NCBI GenBank assembly: GCA_019232905.1
Contig: JAFANA010000085.1
Span: forward strand, 1-61,483
Source of the DNA: Vulcanimicrobiota bacterium
GTDB taxonomy: Bacteria; Vulcanimicrobiota; Vulcanimicrobiia; Vulcanimicrobiales; Vulcanimicrobiaceae
Direction of reading: 5' to 3'
DNA: 61,483 nucleotides
The notes under the pieces were generated by a model. It was not told where the DNA came from and searched no databases. It saw only the letters and a program-made list of their open reading frames with translations. The position numbers and the translations under genes are program-made. Position 1 is the first letter of the stretch. Each line of letters opens with the position of its first letter. This document shows, one piece after another, positions 34,520-43,504 of this stretch.

Positions 34520-35366
34520 AGTCGTAGAACCCCTTTCCGCTCTTGCGTCCGTACCGGCCGGCGAGGACCATGCGCTTGAGCAACGGCGGTGCGGCCATGA
34601 TCGGATCCTTGAACTCGTCGAACATGATCTCGGCGATGTAGTACGTCGTGTCGAGCCCGACGAAATCGAGCAGCTCGAACGGTCCCATCGGGTAGCCGCA
34701 CCCGAGCTTCATGCCCTTATCGATGTCTTCTTTCGTCGCGAGACCGCCTTCGAGGCAGCGGATCGCATAGAGCAGGTACGGGATGAGCAGGCGGTTGACG
34801 ACGAATCCGGGCGTGTCTTGCGCGAGAATCGGCTCTTTACCGAGCGCCGTTGCGAAGGCGAAGAGCTCGTCGATCACGTCTTGCGTCGTCGCAATCGTTT
34901 TGACGACTTCGACGAGTTTCATGATCGGAACCGGATTGAAGAAGTGCAGTCCGGCGACGCGGTTCGGGCGCTTCGTTTTAGCGGCCAGTTCGATCACACA
35001 GAGACTCGAGGTATTCGTGCAGATGATGCCGTGCGGCGCGAGCAAGTCGTCGAGCTGTTGGAAGAGCTTCGTTTTCACTTCGACGTTCTCGACGATTGCT
35101 TCGATGACCAAATCGCAATGTTTCAGATCCGCAACATTCGTCGTCGCCTTGATTCTCCCAATCGTTGCGTCACGGTCGGCTGCGCTCAGCTTGCCCTTCT
35201 CGACGAACTTGTCGAGCGACTTGGTAATCGTCGCTACGCCGCGCTTGAGCGGTTCCTCCGCGACCTCCATCAGGACGACGTCGAATCCTGCCGCAGCGCA
35301 CGTCTGCGCGATGCCATTGCCCATCAGACCGGCGCCGCAAACGCCGACTGTTCGAATCTGTGCCAA
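34512..35366 (-). CDS. 3-hydroxybutyryl-CoA (3-hydroxyacyl-CoA) dehydrogenase
   Basis: A TTG start at 35366 with AGGAG nine bases upstream gives 284 residues. The N-terminal Rossmann motif is GAGLMGNGIAQTCA; the C-terminal domain contains LHFFNPVPIMKLVEV (catalytic His/Asn region) and PGFVVNRLLIPY. It oxidises 3-hydroxyacyl-CoA with NAD(P). With the downstream crotonase and the thiolase at 26.7 kb it makes a short-chain acyl-CoA module. Confidence 0.92.
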   Translation of the reverse strand: MAQIRTVGVCGAGLMGNGIAQTCAAAGFDVVLMEVAEEPLKRGVATITKSLDKFVEKGKLSAADRDATIGRIKATTNVADLKHCDLVIEAIVENVEVKTKLFQQLDDLLAPHGIICTNTSSLCVIELAAKTKRPNRVAGLHFFNPVPIMKLVEVVKTIATTQDVIDELFAFATALGKEPILAQDTPGFVVNRLLIPYLLYAIRCLEGGLATKEDIDKGMKLGCGYPMGPFELLDFVGLDTTYYIAEIMFDEFKDPIMAAPPLLKRMVLAGRYGRKSGKGFYDYA

Positions 35367-35468
35367 AAACGGTTCTCCTACCCTTGATTATGGTTATATA
35401 AAGAGCGCAGGGGCTTTTTCTGCCACGCGGTAGACTCACCTTTGCTCACAAAGGAGGACAGCGTAGCG

Positions 35469-36104
35469 GTGCGTACGGCTTACCACGAGGCACTGGAATC
35501 GACACGTTTGGACGTGGTTCGATTGGGCGCGCTTTGCGGAGATGCCATACGCGTCGCCGTTGAGGCGCTCGATCGTCGCGATGCGACCGCCGGCGCGCGC
35601 GTCGTCGCAGGCGACGATGCGATCGACGATTTGCGCCGCCGCATCGAGTCGAATTGCATTGAATTGATCTGGCGTCAGCAGCCAGTCGCTAACGAGCTTC
35701 GCGAGATCGCGGCAATGCTTGAAATTGCAACCGACCTCGAGCGCGTCGGCGATTACGCCGTCGACATTTCGAAGAACGCGATCAAACTCGCGGACCAGCC
35801 GCTGCGTCCTCATAAAGTCGAGATCGATCGGATCGCCGGTGTCGCGCACGGCATGCTGCTCGACGCCATGCGCGCGTATACCGAGCGCGATTCGAATCTC
35901 GCGAGTCAAGTAATCGATCGTGACGACGAAGTCGATAAGCTCTACAAACGCAGCATCAAGTTGCTGCAAGAAGAGATGCAGCAGGATCCTGAGCTCGTGC
36001 GTTCCGGTACGCGATTCTTGTTCATGCTTGCCTCGCTCGAACGCGTCGGCGACCGCGCCGGCAACATCGCGTGGCACACAAAGGACATGATCGGACCGGC
36101 GTGA
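35469..36104 (+). CDS. phoU: PhoU-like phosphate signalling protein
   Basis: The GTG at 35469 is chosen because AAGGAGG lies 11 bases upstream; a TTG further up is less likely. The 211-residue helical protein has two PhoU repeats with ELREIAAMLEIATDLERVGDYAVDI and a second LERVGDRAGNIAW. PhoU couples the phosphate transporter to its sensor kinase. No pst genes are adjacent. The stop overlaps the aminotransferase GTG. Confidence 0.9.
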   Translation: MRTAYHEALESTRLDVVRLGALCGDAIRVAVEALDRRDATAGARVVAGDDAIDDLRRRIESNCIELIWRQQPVANELREIAAMLEIATDLERVGDYAVDISKNAIKLADQPLRPHKVEIDRIAGVAHGMLLDAMRAYTERDSNLASQVIDRDDEVDKLYKRSIKLLQEEMQQDPELVRSGTRFLFMLASLERVGDRAGNIAWHTKDMIGPA

Positions 36105-37249
36105 CCCTTCAACGAGCGAAGCTGACGCCGCTCGATCGCTCCGAATTCGCGGTTACCGAACGTTTCACGTATCTCAACCATGCCGCGGTCGGCGTGCTGC
36201 CGGCGCGGACACGCGACGCGGTCGACGCGTTCGTTCGCGGTCAGGCCGAGGGCGGCGTGATGGGCGTCTACACGACCGAAGCGCAGATGCCGTACTATCG
36301 CGAACGCATCGGACGGTTCGTCGGCGGAAGCGGCAGTGAGATCGCGGTGTTGCGAAACACGACCGACGGCGCGAACCTCGTTGCGCTCGGTCTCAATTGG
36401 CGCGAGGGCGATGAAGTGCTCCTTACCGATAACGAGTTCCCGGCGAACGCGATACCGTGGTTCGCGCTGCGACGCTTCGGCGTCAAAGTGCGGATGATTT
36501 CGAGCGCGCGCGAGCGGATGACGCCGGACGTGCTGCGCCGCGAAATTACCGGGCGTACCCGCGTCGTCGCCGTCTCGTGGGTTTCGTTCGCCGACGGCTA
36601 CCGGCACGATCTTGCCGCGCTTGCGGAGGTCGCGCACGCGCACGGTGCAATTTTTTGCGTCGATGCGATCCAAGGTCTCGGCGCATTTCCACTCGACGTG
36701 CGCGCGGTGGATATCGACGTGTTATACGCGAGCGGCGCAAAGTGGATGCTCGCGTTGCAAGGTGTAAGCTTCGCATACGTGCGCGGCGATCTCGTCGAAC
36801 GGTTATCGCTCGGCGCACCGGGCTGGCGTTCGATGAACGACATGTGGGATTTTCTCAACTACGAGCAACCCTACGTGCAGGATGCGTCGCGCTTCGAAGG
36901 CGGCACACCGAATTTCGTCGGAGCGCTCTCGCTCGAACGTTCAATCGATGCGATCGAGGAAGCCGGAACGGATGCAATTGGATCGCACGTTCTTGCATTG
37001 ACCGATCGTCTCTATGACGGACTCCGCGAGAAGGGCGCGAATATCGACACGTTGCGCGGCCCGGGAATTTCCTCGGGAATCGTAACGTTTACTATGCCGG
37101 GACGCGACAGCATTGCACTAGGGCAAGCGCTGCAGCGTGAAGGCGTGATCACGACGTGGCGGGCAAGCGGAATCCGGGTCGCTCCCCACGGGTACAACTC
37201 GGCGGACGATATCGATCGGCTGCTGAGTCTCGTTTCGGAGGTAGAATGA
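36101..37249 (+). CDS. Class V aminotransferase (cysteine desulfurase-like)
   Basis: This 382-residue PLP enzyme has TTDGANLVALGL, FCVDAIQGLGAF (Asp of the PLP pyridine interaction) and the Schiff-base lysine in YASGAKWML. It resembles selenocysteine lyase/isopenicillin epimerase-type class V enzymes rather than classical IscS, since no C-terminal active-site Cys loop is apparent. Product unknown. GTG start overlaps the phoU stop; its stop overlaps the next ATG. Confidence 0.88.
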   Translation: MTLQRAKLTPLDRSEFAVTERFTYLNHAAVGVLPARTRDAVDAFVRGQAEGGVMGVYTTEAQMPYYRERIGRFVGGSGSEIAVLRNTTDGANLVALGLNWREGDEVLLTDNEFPANAIPWFALRRFGVKVRMISSARERMTPDVLRREITGRTRVVAVSWVSFADGYRHDLAALAEVAHAHGAIFCVDAIQGLGAFPLDVRAVDIDVLYASGAKWMLALQGVSFAYVRGDLVERLSLGAPGWRSMNDMWDFLNYEQPYVQDASRFEGGTPNFVGALSLERSIDAIEEAGTDAIGSHVLALTDRLYDGLREKGANIDTLRGPGISSGIVTFTMPGRDSIALGQALQREGVITTWRASGIRVAPHGYNSADDIDRLLSLVSEVE

Positions 37250-37881
37250 TCGGACTTGTTTTAGCCGCGAATCTCGTCGCCGGCACCTATAGCTACAAGA
37301 CGTCGTATCACGGCGTCGATATCGGCACCTCGAAGGTGACGGTCACAAGCACTGGCGGGTCGATGCAGGTAAGCGAGCAGACCGCCGGTTCGTACAGCGG
37401 TACCTCCGGCAATGCGAATGCGACGCTCGTGCTGAATGCCGACTTATCGCCCGCAAGTTACAAAGCAACCGGAACCATGGCCGGTAATCCGATTTCCGAT
37501 TCGGCCACGATCTCCGGCGATACCGCTCAGGTCACGAATGCGCAAGGGACGGCCGCAACATTCAAACTGACCGCCGACCAAAAGCACTTCGTAGTGGTCG
37601 ACCTCGGAACCGTCGCCGGTTTCGTGCCGCTTCCCGCGCAAATGCAGGCGTGGCAAAATGCGAGCGTGTGCGCCGTCGTTCCGTCCTTCGGGCAATCGAC
37701 GGTCATCGCACCCGACACCTCGTCGACGCCTGCTCGTCCGGCGGCGGTCCCAGCAAACGACATTGCGCTCTCGTTCCAGTCGCAGCACACGCCGTTCACG
37801 GAATGGTACAACCCGACCACGCTCATTCCCGACGAAATCGACATCGCGTCACAGGGCGTGACGATCACGCGCACGCCGTAG
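37246..37881 (+). CDS. Exported protein of unknown function
   Basis: ATG at 37246 (overlapping the upstream stop as ATGA) is followed by a hydrophobic signal-like segment, then a Ser/Thr/Gly-rich beta domain (STSVTSTGGSMQVSEQ-type repeats) of about 190 residues. No family recognised. The coupled position behind phoU and the aminotransferase suggests a common message. Confidence 0.62.
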   Translation: MIGLVLAANLVAGTYSYKTSYHGVDIGTSKVTVTSTGGSMQVSEQTAGSYSGTSGNANATLVLNADLSPASYKATGTMAGNPISDSATISGDTAQVTNAQGTAATFKLTADQKHFVVVDLGTVAGFVPLPAQMQAWQNASVCAVVPSFGQSTVIAPDTSSTPARPAAVPANDIALSFQSQHTPFTEWYNPTTLIPDEIDIASQGVTITRTP

Positions 37882-37935
37882 GATGGACAGTTTCGCTGTG
37901 CATACAGTCCCGCGTTTGTCTGGTAGCTTAGGGGC

Positions 37936-38907
37936 ATGTCTCACCACTATTCAGGTCCAGACCTTACATTTCCGCATGGAGATGCGCGCTTAGACTTCAC
38001 CGATCTCTACGTATTTCCGAAGCCCGGCGACGCTAGCAAATCGATCTTGATCATGGACGTCCATCCGTCGGTCGGATTGAACCCGCAGGGGCCCACCACT
38101 GAGGAACCGTTCTCGACGAATGCGCTCTACGAGTTGATTATCGACTCGAACGGTGACCTCAACGCGGATATCGCGTATAGCGTGCGGTTTAGCGCAAACG
38201 GATCGGAACAAACCGCGACCGTGCGCCGCATCGAGGGCAGCACCTACGACCGCTCGTCGAACGACGGCAAGGTCATCGTCGAAGGCGCGCCAGTATCGAT
38301 GGGGCGCGAAGCAAAAATTACGAGCGCCGGTGAGTATCGTTTCTTTGCCGGATGGCGCAGCGATCCGTTCTTTTTCGATACGTTAGGTGCCCTGAACAAC
38401 CTGACGTTCACGGGTCAAGATTTTTTCACTGGGAAAGATGTTTGCTCGATTGCGCTCGAGGTTCCGAATTCGGACCTCGGCTCCGACCGTGTGAAGATCT
38501 GGGCGCGCACGGTTGACGGCAGATCCGGAAGCTGGGTGCAAGCAGATCGCGGCGCGCACCCGCAGCAAGTCCCGTTTCTCGCCGGCGACCAGAAAGCTGC
38601 GTACCTTGCCGCCGACCCTTCAAAGGACGTAGAATTCGTGTCCGTGTTCGCACATTCGCTCGAACACACTGGTGGATACGTGCCAGACGAAGCGACGCGC
38701 GTCGCAAACATTTTTCTCCCTGACATCATGCCGTATGAGCCCAAAGCGCAACAATCGTATCCGAAGAACGGGCGCGCGCTTACGGAAGACGTCGTCGCAT
38801 ATTTCGTCCCGTTGATTTCGAATGGAAAAGTGAGCGGTGACGGAGTTTCTCCGCATACCGATCTGCTAAGTGATTTCCCGTATCTCGGCCCGCCGCACAA
38901 CTCCTGA
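37936..38907 (+). CDS. DUF4331 domain protein
   Basis: The 323-residue protein starts MSHHYSGPDLTFPHGDARLDFTDLYVF and has NALYELIIDSNGDLNADIAYSVRF, both DUF4331 hallmarks. The family is widely distributed in bacteria with no experimentally fixed role; some members are linked to oxidative or photosynthetic contexts. No signal peptide is obvious. It lies 54 bases after the previous exported-protein gene. Confidence 0.85.
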   Translation: MSHHYSGPDLTFPHGDARLDFTDLYVFPKPGDASKSILIMDVHPSVGLNPQGPTTEEPFSTNALYELIIDSNGDLNADIAYSVRFSANGSEQTATVRRIEGSTYDRSSNDGKVIVEGAPVSMGREAKITSAGEYRFFAGWRSDPFFFDTLGALNNLTFTGQDFFTGKDVCSIALEVPNSDLGSDRVKIWARTVDGRSGSWVQADRGAHPQQVPFLAGDQKAAYLAADPSKDVEFVSVFAHSLEHTGGYVPDEATRVANIFLPDIMPYEPKAQQSYPKNGRALTEDVVAYFVPLISNGKVSGDGVSPHTDLLSDFPYLGPPHNS

Positions 38908-38939
38908 CACACGACGATACAGCCGGTCTTGGGTATCGC

Positions 38940-39665
38940 ATGTCACGTTACTATGCGTCGTGTTCTTCGTTCGTCCCATCGCCTTGGAGACTCGACCTTT
39001 CAACAACGGTGTGCTCGATTGATGGGAGCGCCGGAGGCGATCGCGTCGATGCGTTTCAAGGTCCGGACGGCCGCTTCCATCTCATCGTCCTAGACGCTTG
39101 CGGTCATGGAGCACAAGCGGAGCACATTGCCGATATGGCGTTGTACACGATACGGACGCTGCTTTGGCAAGGCCTGACGCCGGCGGTCGTCTTCGGGCTG
39201 CTCAATCAACTCTGCCTCGACTTTTGTAACGACGGCTCCGAAACATCGTTTGGATCAGGAGCTATTGCCTCGATCGACCCTGACGCAACGGCAGGAACGT
39301 TCGCCTCAGCGGGTCATGTCGATGTGCTCCGCTTCAGAGCAGATGGTCAGCGCTTCGATCACTGTCCGACCGGACCGCTATTCGGCGTTACGCCGCACAC
39401 GCAGTACCGAGATGAGCGATTCGCATATCGCGCGAGCGAGATCTTTGTGTTCTTCACGGACGGCCTCACCGACATTCGCGTCGGCAACGGCTTCCTTGGA
39501 ACATCCGGGGTGATTTCGATAGTAAAAGATGCCTTGGCATCGGCTTCGGGCATATCTTCGTCGCAGCTTATTACGCGCGTGCGCCGTTTGGCGGGAGGCG
39601 CTTTCAACGACGACGCAGCTGCAATGATTGTTAGCCTCAGCGGCTCGTTGAATACGCCGCAATAA
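38940..39665 (+). CDS. SpoIIE-type PP2C phosphatase
   Basis: This 241-residue protein is a stand-alone PPM/PP2C domain of the SpoIIE/RsbU kind: VLDACGHGAQAEHIADMAL, TFASAGHVDVLRF, and FFTDGLTDIR with the metal-binding aspartates. It would dephosphorylate an anti-sigma antagonist or similar protein. No sensory domain is attached and no anti-sigma antagonist gene is adjacent. Its 3' end overlaps the end of the convergent enolase-superfamily gene by 29 bases. Confidence 0.88.
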   Translation: MSRYYASCSSFVPSPWRLDLSTTVCSIDGSAGGDRVDAFQGPDGRFHLIVLDACGHGAQAEHIADMALYTIRTLLWQGLTPAVVFGLLNQLCLDFCNDGSETSFGSGAIASIDPDATAGTFASAGHVDVLRFRADGQRFDHCPTGPLFGVTPHTQYRDERFAYRASEIFVFFTDGLTDIRVGNGFLGTSGVISIVKDALASASGISSSQLITRVRRLAGGAFNDDAAAMIVSLSGSLNTPQ

Positions 39666-40794
39666 CGTCGGGATCGGGATCGATTCCCAAGCCGGGCGCC
39701 TGCGGGACGGGGATTCGGCCGCGCTCCGGATCGAGCGCACCTCCGTAGATCGTCGCTTCGAGATCAAAGTACCGCCACTCGATCATTGAGTCTGTGGAGC
39801 CAAGAGCAGCCAGGACATGGATCGCTGCGAGTAACCCCGGCCCGTCGTAAAAGGTATGCGGCATCACGGTGACGTTATGCATCGCAGCGAGCGGAAAGAC
39901 ATTGCGCATTTCGGTGATGCCGCCCATTTTTGCGGCACTCGGTTGAACGAAGTCGACCGCTTCCGCCGACATGAGACGTTCGAAGTCCATGAGCGTCGAC
40001 ACATTCTCGCCGGCTGCAATCGGAACGCGGTGCGTGGCGCGCACTTTGGCAAGGCCGTCAAAATTTTCGGGCGGTGAAACGGGCTCCTCGAGCCACTTCA
40101 GCCGAAATGCTTCGAGTTTTTCGGCAATTGCTTTCGCTTGGTTCACGGTCCATGCGCAGTTCACGTCGACCATAATTTCGACGTCCTGACCGGCCTCTTC
40201 ACGAGCCGCCCCAATCACAGGCAGTTCGGTTTCGTGAAGCTTGACGCTTTGAAAGCCTGCATCGAGCGCGCTTCGAACGGCTTCGCGAACGAGCGACGGT
40301 TGCGCGAATTTCTCCAAGCTGGCATAGCAAGGCAGATCGGCAACGCCGCCGCCAAGCAATTTGTACACCGGCGTGTTTGCACACTTGCCCGCAATATCCC
40401 AGAGCGCAATGTCGAGTGCCGATATCGCAAACATTAGCGGTCCGCTTCGCCCGAAGATATGCAGCTTTTCTTGAATGTCGCACATCAGCGGAACGATCTG
40501 CAGCGCATCCCTCCCGATGCACAGTGGTGCGAGCAGTTCCTCGATCGCCAATTTTGCCGACGAAACCGCTTCGAATCCGAAGGCTTCGCCCCATCCCTCC
40601 AGACCGTCGCTCGTCGTTACTCTGACGAGCAGAGAATCCGCGGTAGCCAAGTCTTTTCCGCCCCACGCTGCGGGTGCGGACTTGTTTCCCGGCTTAAACG
40701 GGATACTTAGCGGAACGGCGTCCACACGAGCAATTTTCGAGGTACGAGACGCCGGATGCGGAGCGGCTGAAGTGACGGTCAATTGATTTGACAT
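39637..40794 (-). CDS. Enolase-superfamily (mandelate racemase/muconate cycloisomerase) enzyme
   Basis: This 385-residue enzyme has the MR/MLE barrel: an acidic segment at VDVNCAW, the Glu/Pro LEEPVSPPENF, the metal Glu in AAGENVS, and a distal Lys in SAAKMGG. The metal-binding set Asp-Glu-Glu is complete. The substrate (dicarboxylate, sugar acid or dipeptide) cannot be told. It is divergent from none and convergent with SpoIIE (29-base overlap). Confidence 0.85.
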   Translation of the reverse strand: MSNQLTVTSAAPHPASRTSKIARVDAVPLSIPFKPGNKSAPAAWGGKDLATADSLLVRVTTSDGLEGWGEAFGFEAVSSAKLAIEELLAPLCIGRDALQIVPLMCDIQEKLHIFGRSGPLMFAISALDIALWDIAGKCANTPVYKLLGGGVADLPCYASLEKFAQPSLVREAVRSALDAGFQSVKLHETELPVIGAAREEAGQDVEIMVDVNCAWTVNQAKAIAEKLEAFRLKWLEEPVSPPENFDGLAKVRATHRVPIAAGENVSTLMDFERLMSAEAVDFVQPSAAKMGGITEMRNVFPLAAMHNVTVMPHTFYDGPGLLAAIHVLAALGSTDSMIEWRYFDLEATIYGGALDPERGRIPVPQAPGLGIDPDPDVIAAYSTSR

Positions 40795-40814
40795 GAGGGT
40801 TCCTTGGCAAGGGC

Positions 40815-41315
40815 TTAGCGCCCGAACAAGCCGACGATTTCCCCCGTGGCCAGTAGATGCGGCGCCGTAAAGTACCGGAATTTTGCGTAGGTTGTCGTCT
40901 CGTCGAAGTCGTCGAAACGTTCGACGTCAAACGCATATACGGTTAAGTGATAATGGTGCGGCGCCTCGCCGGGACCGGGGCACGGGCCTCCGTATCGCGC
41001 GAAACCGTAATCGGTGAACCCGTGCGTAGCGCCGACGCCCGCGTCAGCTTTGCTGCCGTCGCCGGTTTTAAGCGACGTCACGTTCCCGGGAATATTGAAA
41101 AGAACCCAGTGCACGAAACCGACGCCGGTCGGCACGTCGGGATCCCAGAGCGTAATCGCGTAAGACTTCGCATTCGACGGTGCATTCGACCACGAAATAT
41201 CGGGGCTTAAATCCTGGCCGGTGCATCCCATCCGATTGAACACGGCGCTCATCGGAATCGTTTGGCCATCGCGAAACGTCGAGCTCGTAAGTGTAAGCGT
41301 TGCCACGGCATGCAT
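40815..41315 (-). CDS. YbhB/YbcL-type (PEBP-like) protein
   Basis: The ATG at 41315 gives 166 residues (the frame is open upstream). Segments LSPDISWSNAPSNAKSYAITLWDPD, GFVHWVLFNIP and GGPCPGPGEAPHHYHLTVYAFD are the phosphatidylethanolamine-binding-protein signature of the YbhB family. Such proteins bind small anionic ligands; function in bacteria is unknown. It lies 20 bases upstream of the enolase-superfamily gene. Confidence 0.85.
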   Translation of the reverse strand: MHAVATLTLTSSTFRDGQTIPMSAVFNRMGCTGQDLSPDISWSNAPSNAKSYAITLWDPDVPTGVGFVHWVLFNIPGNVTSLKTGDGSKADAGVGATHGFTDYGFARYGGPCPGPGEAPHHYHLTVYAFDVERFDDFDETTTYAKFRYFTAPHLLATGEIVGLFGR

Positions 41316-41329
41316 GTTCGCCAACCGTC

Positions 41330-41776
41330 CTACACTTTTGCGTGCGGTTTCGACGCGGCGTTGCGCGGATCGTCGTCGGCGTGCGCGTATTCGAGCCCGA
41401 GCGGGCCAACCGCGGTCACTTGCGTTATGTATTCTCCGGACTTTGCCCAATGGAAATGCCACGTGTCACCGGGCAGTACTAGGGCGGTGCCGGGCGGGTA
41501 CGCGGTAACGGCGTCGCCATCGAACGTGTCTCCGAACCCGATGTAGAAGACGCCGGAAAGCACGGTGTACACACGATCTTCCGGATGGCGATGCGGCATC
41601 AGCTTTGCACCGAGCGGCGCCTTCACCCGGATCGCATACGGTCCCGGTTGCGTGGGATCGCCGACGACGACCGCGAGCTGCACGCCCGCAGGGAACGCAG
41701 CAAACGGTTTCCAGTTAATTTGTTCCGGAAGAATTGCAACAAACCGGTCTTCGCCGGGCTGATGTGGTCTGCTCAT
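41330..41776 (-). CDS. Cupin-domain protein
   Basis: The ATG at 41776 has AGGA seven bases upstream and gives 148 residues. The core has the two cupin motifs, PHRHPEDRVYTVLSGVFYIGFGD and a later GTALVLPGDTWHFHW. His residues at the metal site are intact. The substrate or binding partner is unknown. It is directly upstream of the PEBP-like gene on the same strand. Confidence 0.82.
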   Translation of the reverse strand: MSRPHQPGEDRFVAILPEQINWKPFAAFPAGVQLAVVVGDPTQPGPYAIRVKAPLGAKLMPHRHPEDRVYTVLSGVFYIGFGDTFDGDAVTAYPPGTALVLPGDTWHFHWAKSGEYITQVTAVGPLGLEYAHADDDPRNAASKPHAKV

Positions 41777-41954
41777 CTGCGATCCTATCCCCACATGAAA
41801 AATTGCCAATCCGAACTCGAACAAGCTGTCGGTTGGCACAACGCCTGTCTTATTTAAAATGATAACGGCGCGCGCAAAGACTTGTCTGTACACTTTTTCT
41901 GGCCAGACAACAGAATCCATCGGGGTTACGATACCGGCAACTTTGGGGGTACAA

Positions 41955-42359
41955 ATGCGGACACTTGTTTACGGCCTTATCACGATCGTTATCGGCGCTG
42001 CGATCATCGTCTTCCTAATCAGGCCGGCCTCAAGCAGCGCGACGACTACGGGTCCATCGTTTACTGCAGCTCAAGCGTCGGCCGGTAAGACCATTTACAG
42101 CGCGAGTTGCGCGCAATGTCATGGTGCGGACTTAAGCGGCGGCGCCGGTCCGGCATTAGCGGGTGCGGCCGCACAGAGTCTGCAGGTGAGCTCGGCGTTC
42201 CAAATCATGACGACGCAAATGCCGCCGACGAATCCGGGAAAACTCACGCACGATCAGTACGTCAAGCTGATGGCGTATATCTTAAAGCAGAACGGCATGA
42301 AACCAGGGTCGACACCTTTGACGTTCGCTGCCGCGCAGAACGCGAGCACTTCGTTGTAG
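41955..42359 (+). CDS. Small membrane-anchored c-type cytochrome
   Basis: The ATG at 41955 has GGGGG a few bases upstream. The 134-residue product has an N-terminal membrane helix (about 4-22) and a heme motif CAQCH, with later Met-rich segment (MTTQMPPTNPGKL) supplying the distal ligand. It is a probable periplasmic electron carrier. A Rho-independent terminator follows. Confidence 0.85.
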   Translation: MRTLVYGLITIVIGAAIIVFLIRPASSSATTTGPSFTAAQASAGKTIYSASCAQCHGADLSGGAGPALAGAAAQSLQVSSAFQIMTTQMPPTNPGKLTHDQYVKLMAYILKQNGMKPGSTPLTFAAAQNASTSL

Positions 42360-42382
42360 TAAAAAAACACCATTGTGATTGC

Positions 42383-42415
42383 AAATAGCTGCACGGCCGC
42401 GTGTAGCTATTTTTA
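42383..42415 (+). terminator. Rho-independent terminator after the cytochrome gene
   Basis: AAATAGCTGCAC (42383-42394) pairs with GTGTAGCTATTT (42401-42412) with one G-T pair around GGCCGC, followed by TT. The A-run upstream adds a flank. Confidence 0.75.
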
Positions 42416-42487
42416 CGTCTTCATGCCCGCCAACGTGGCCATCCCCAGTTGCCAGACAAGATCGTCGCCTCATGTTAGCTTCGACGT

Positions 42488-43504
42488 GTGAAGAAGAAAC
42501 TAGTATTTGCGGCGGGTGCTCTTGCGTGTACATTAGCTGCGCTTACGCAAACCGTGTACGCGCAGTCGATGCCCGATCCGCCGGCATCACCGAGCCCGCT
42601 ACCTACAGCCGCCGTCGGCGACAAAGATTCCATAACAACCACAAGGCATACACAGGTCGGCCATCTACCGGTTATTGATATCGTTCCGATCTTCACCGCA
42701 CCCGGCGCGGATCTGTCGCCGCGCCAGACCAGCTACTATCAGTATTTCGATGTCGGTGGAACAATCAAAATTCCGATCACGCGCGAACTTTCATTTTCGT
42801 TCGACCGGGACGTCGGCGGTACACTCGATGAGGCTCCGGAGAGTTTTTTGGTCGGCGGCGTCCGCAATTACCCGACAATCGCGAGAGACGTTATTCTCGT
42901 TCAGCGCTTGGATTATAAGACGAACGGGTTCACCGTCGAGGGCGGGTACTCGTTCCGTCATCGGGCGGAAGGTTCCGGCGAGAGTGCCGCTGCGTATCCT
43001 TACACAGTCAGCTCGAGCGAATGGCACTACTGGTATCTAGGCGTAGGCTACGTTACGAATCCCATTCGTGCCATCGCAAACAGCCAATTCACGTTTAATG
43101 TCACCGGTGAGTATCAACCGGTGGACCAACACGTGGCCGTCCAAGGCCCGAACGGAGTAACGTTTGCTCCTGCAAATTCAGGTCAAAGCCAATATTACGA
43201 GAGCACCGAAACGCTCGGCCTCATCGTCCCGTTCGGTCACGGCGTGACCGCTAGCGTGCAAAATTCATGGGGCACCGCCGATTTTTTTGAAAACGCGGCG
43301 TTTCCGTACCATTGGGACGGCTTCTTCGTGGGGAGACTCACCAAGAAATTCAACGACAATTTTTCAATGACGCTGCTGTATCAAGACGAGCATTTCGCGC
43401 CGCAAGGCTCACCGCTTCCTTACCCTAATGCGCTCCACACGGAGGCGATTGCCGTCCTCGCCGACGTCCACCTCGACTTCAATAAATTTATTCACAAGCC
43501 TTAG
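42488..43504 (+). CDS. Exported, probably outer-membrane beta-barrel protein
   Basis: A GTG start gives 338 residues with a signal peptide ending VYAQS. The mature protein has many alternating aromatic strands (WHYWYLGVGYVTNP, FSFDRDVGGTL) and ends with a C-terminal strand LDFNKFIHKP rather than an aromatic residue. A beta-barrel porin or transporter of the outer membrane is likely, but no family match is claimed. It converges with the next gene, stop regions overlapping. Confidence 0.6.
   Translation: MKKKLVFAAGALACTLAALTQTVYAQSMPDPPASPSPLPTAAVGDKDSITTTRHTQVGHLPVIDIVPIFTAPGADLSPRQTSYYQYFDVGGTIKIPITRELSFSFDRDVGGTLDEAPESFLVGGVRNYPTIARDVILVQRLDYKTNGFTVEGGYSFRHRAEGSGESAAAYPYTVSSSEWHYWYLGVGYVTNPIRAIANSQFTFNVTGEYQPVDQHVAVQGPNGVTFAPANSGQSQYYESTETLGLIVPFGHGVTASVQNSWGTADFFENAAFPYHWDGFFVGRLTKKFNDNFSMTLLYQDEHFAPQGSPLPYPNALHTEAIAVLADVHLDFNKFIHKP

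Noticed and set aside
34269-35387. A 372-codon open frame on the plus strand
   Set aside because: It is antisense to the crotonase and hydroxyacyl-CoA dehydrogenase genes and has no domain; those enzymes show complete catalytic motifs.
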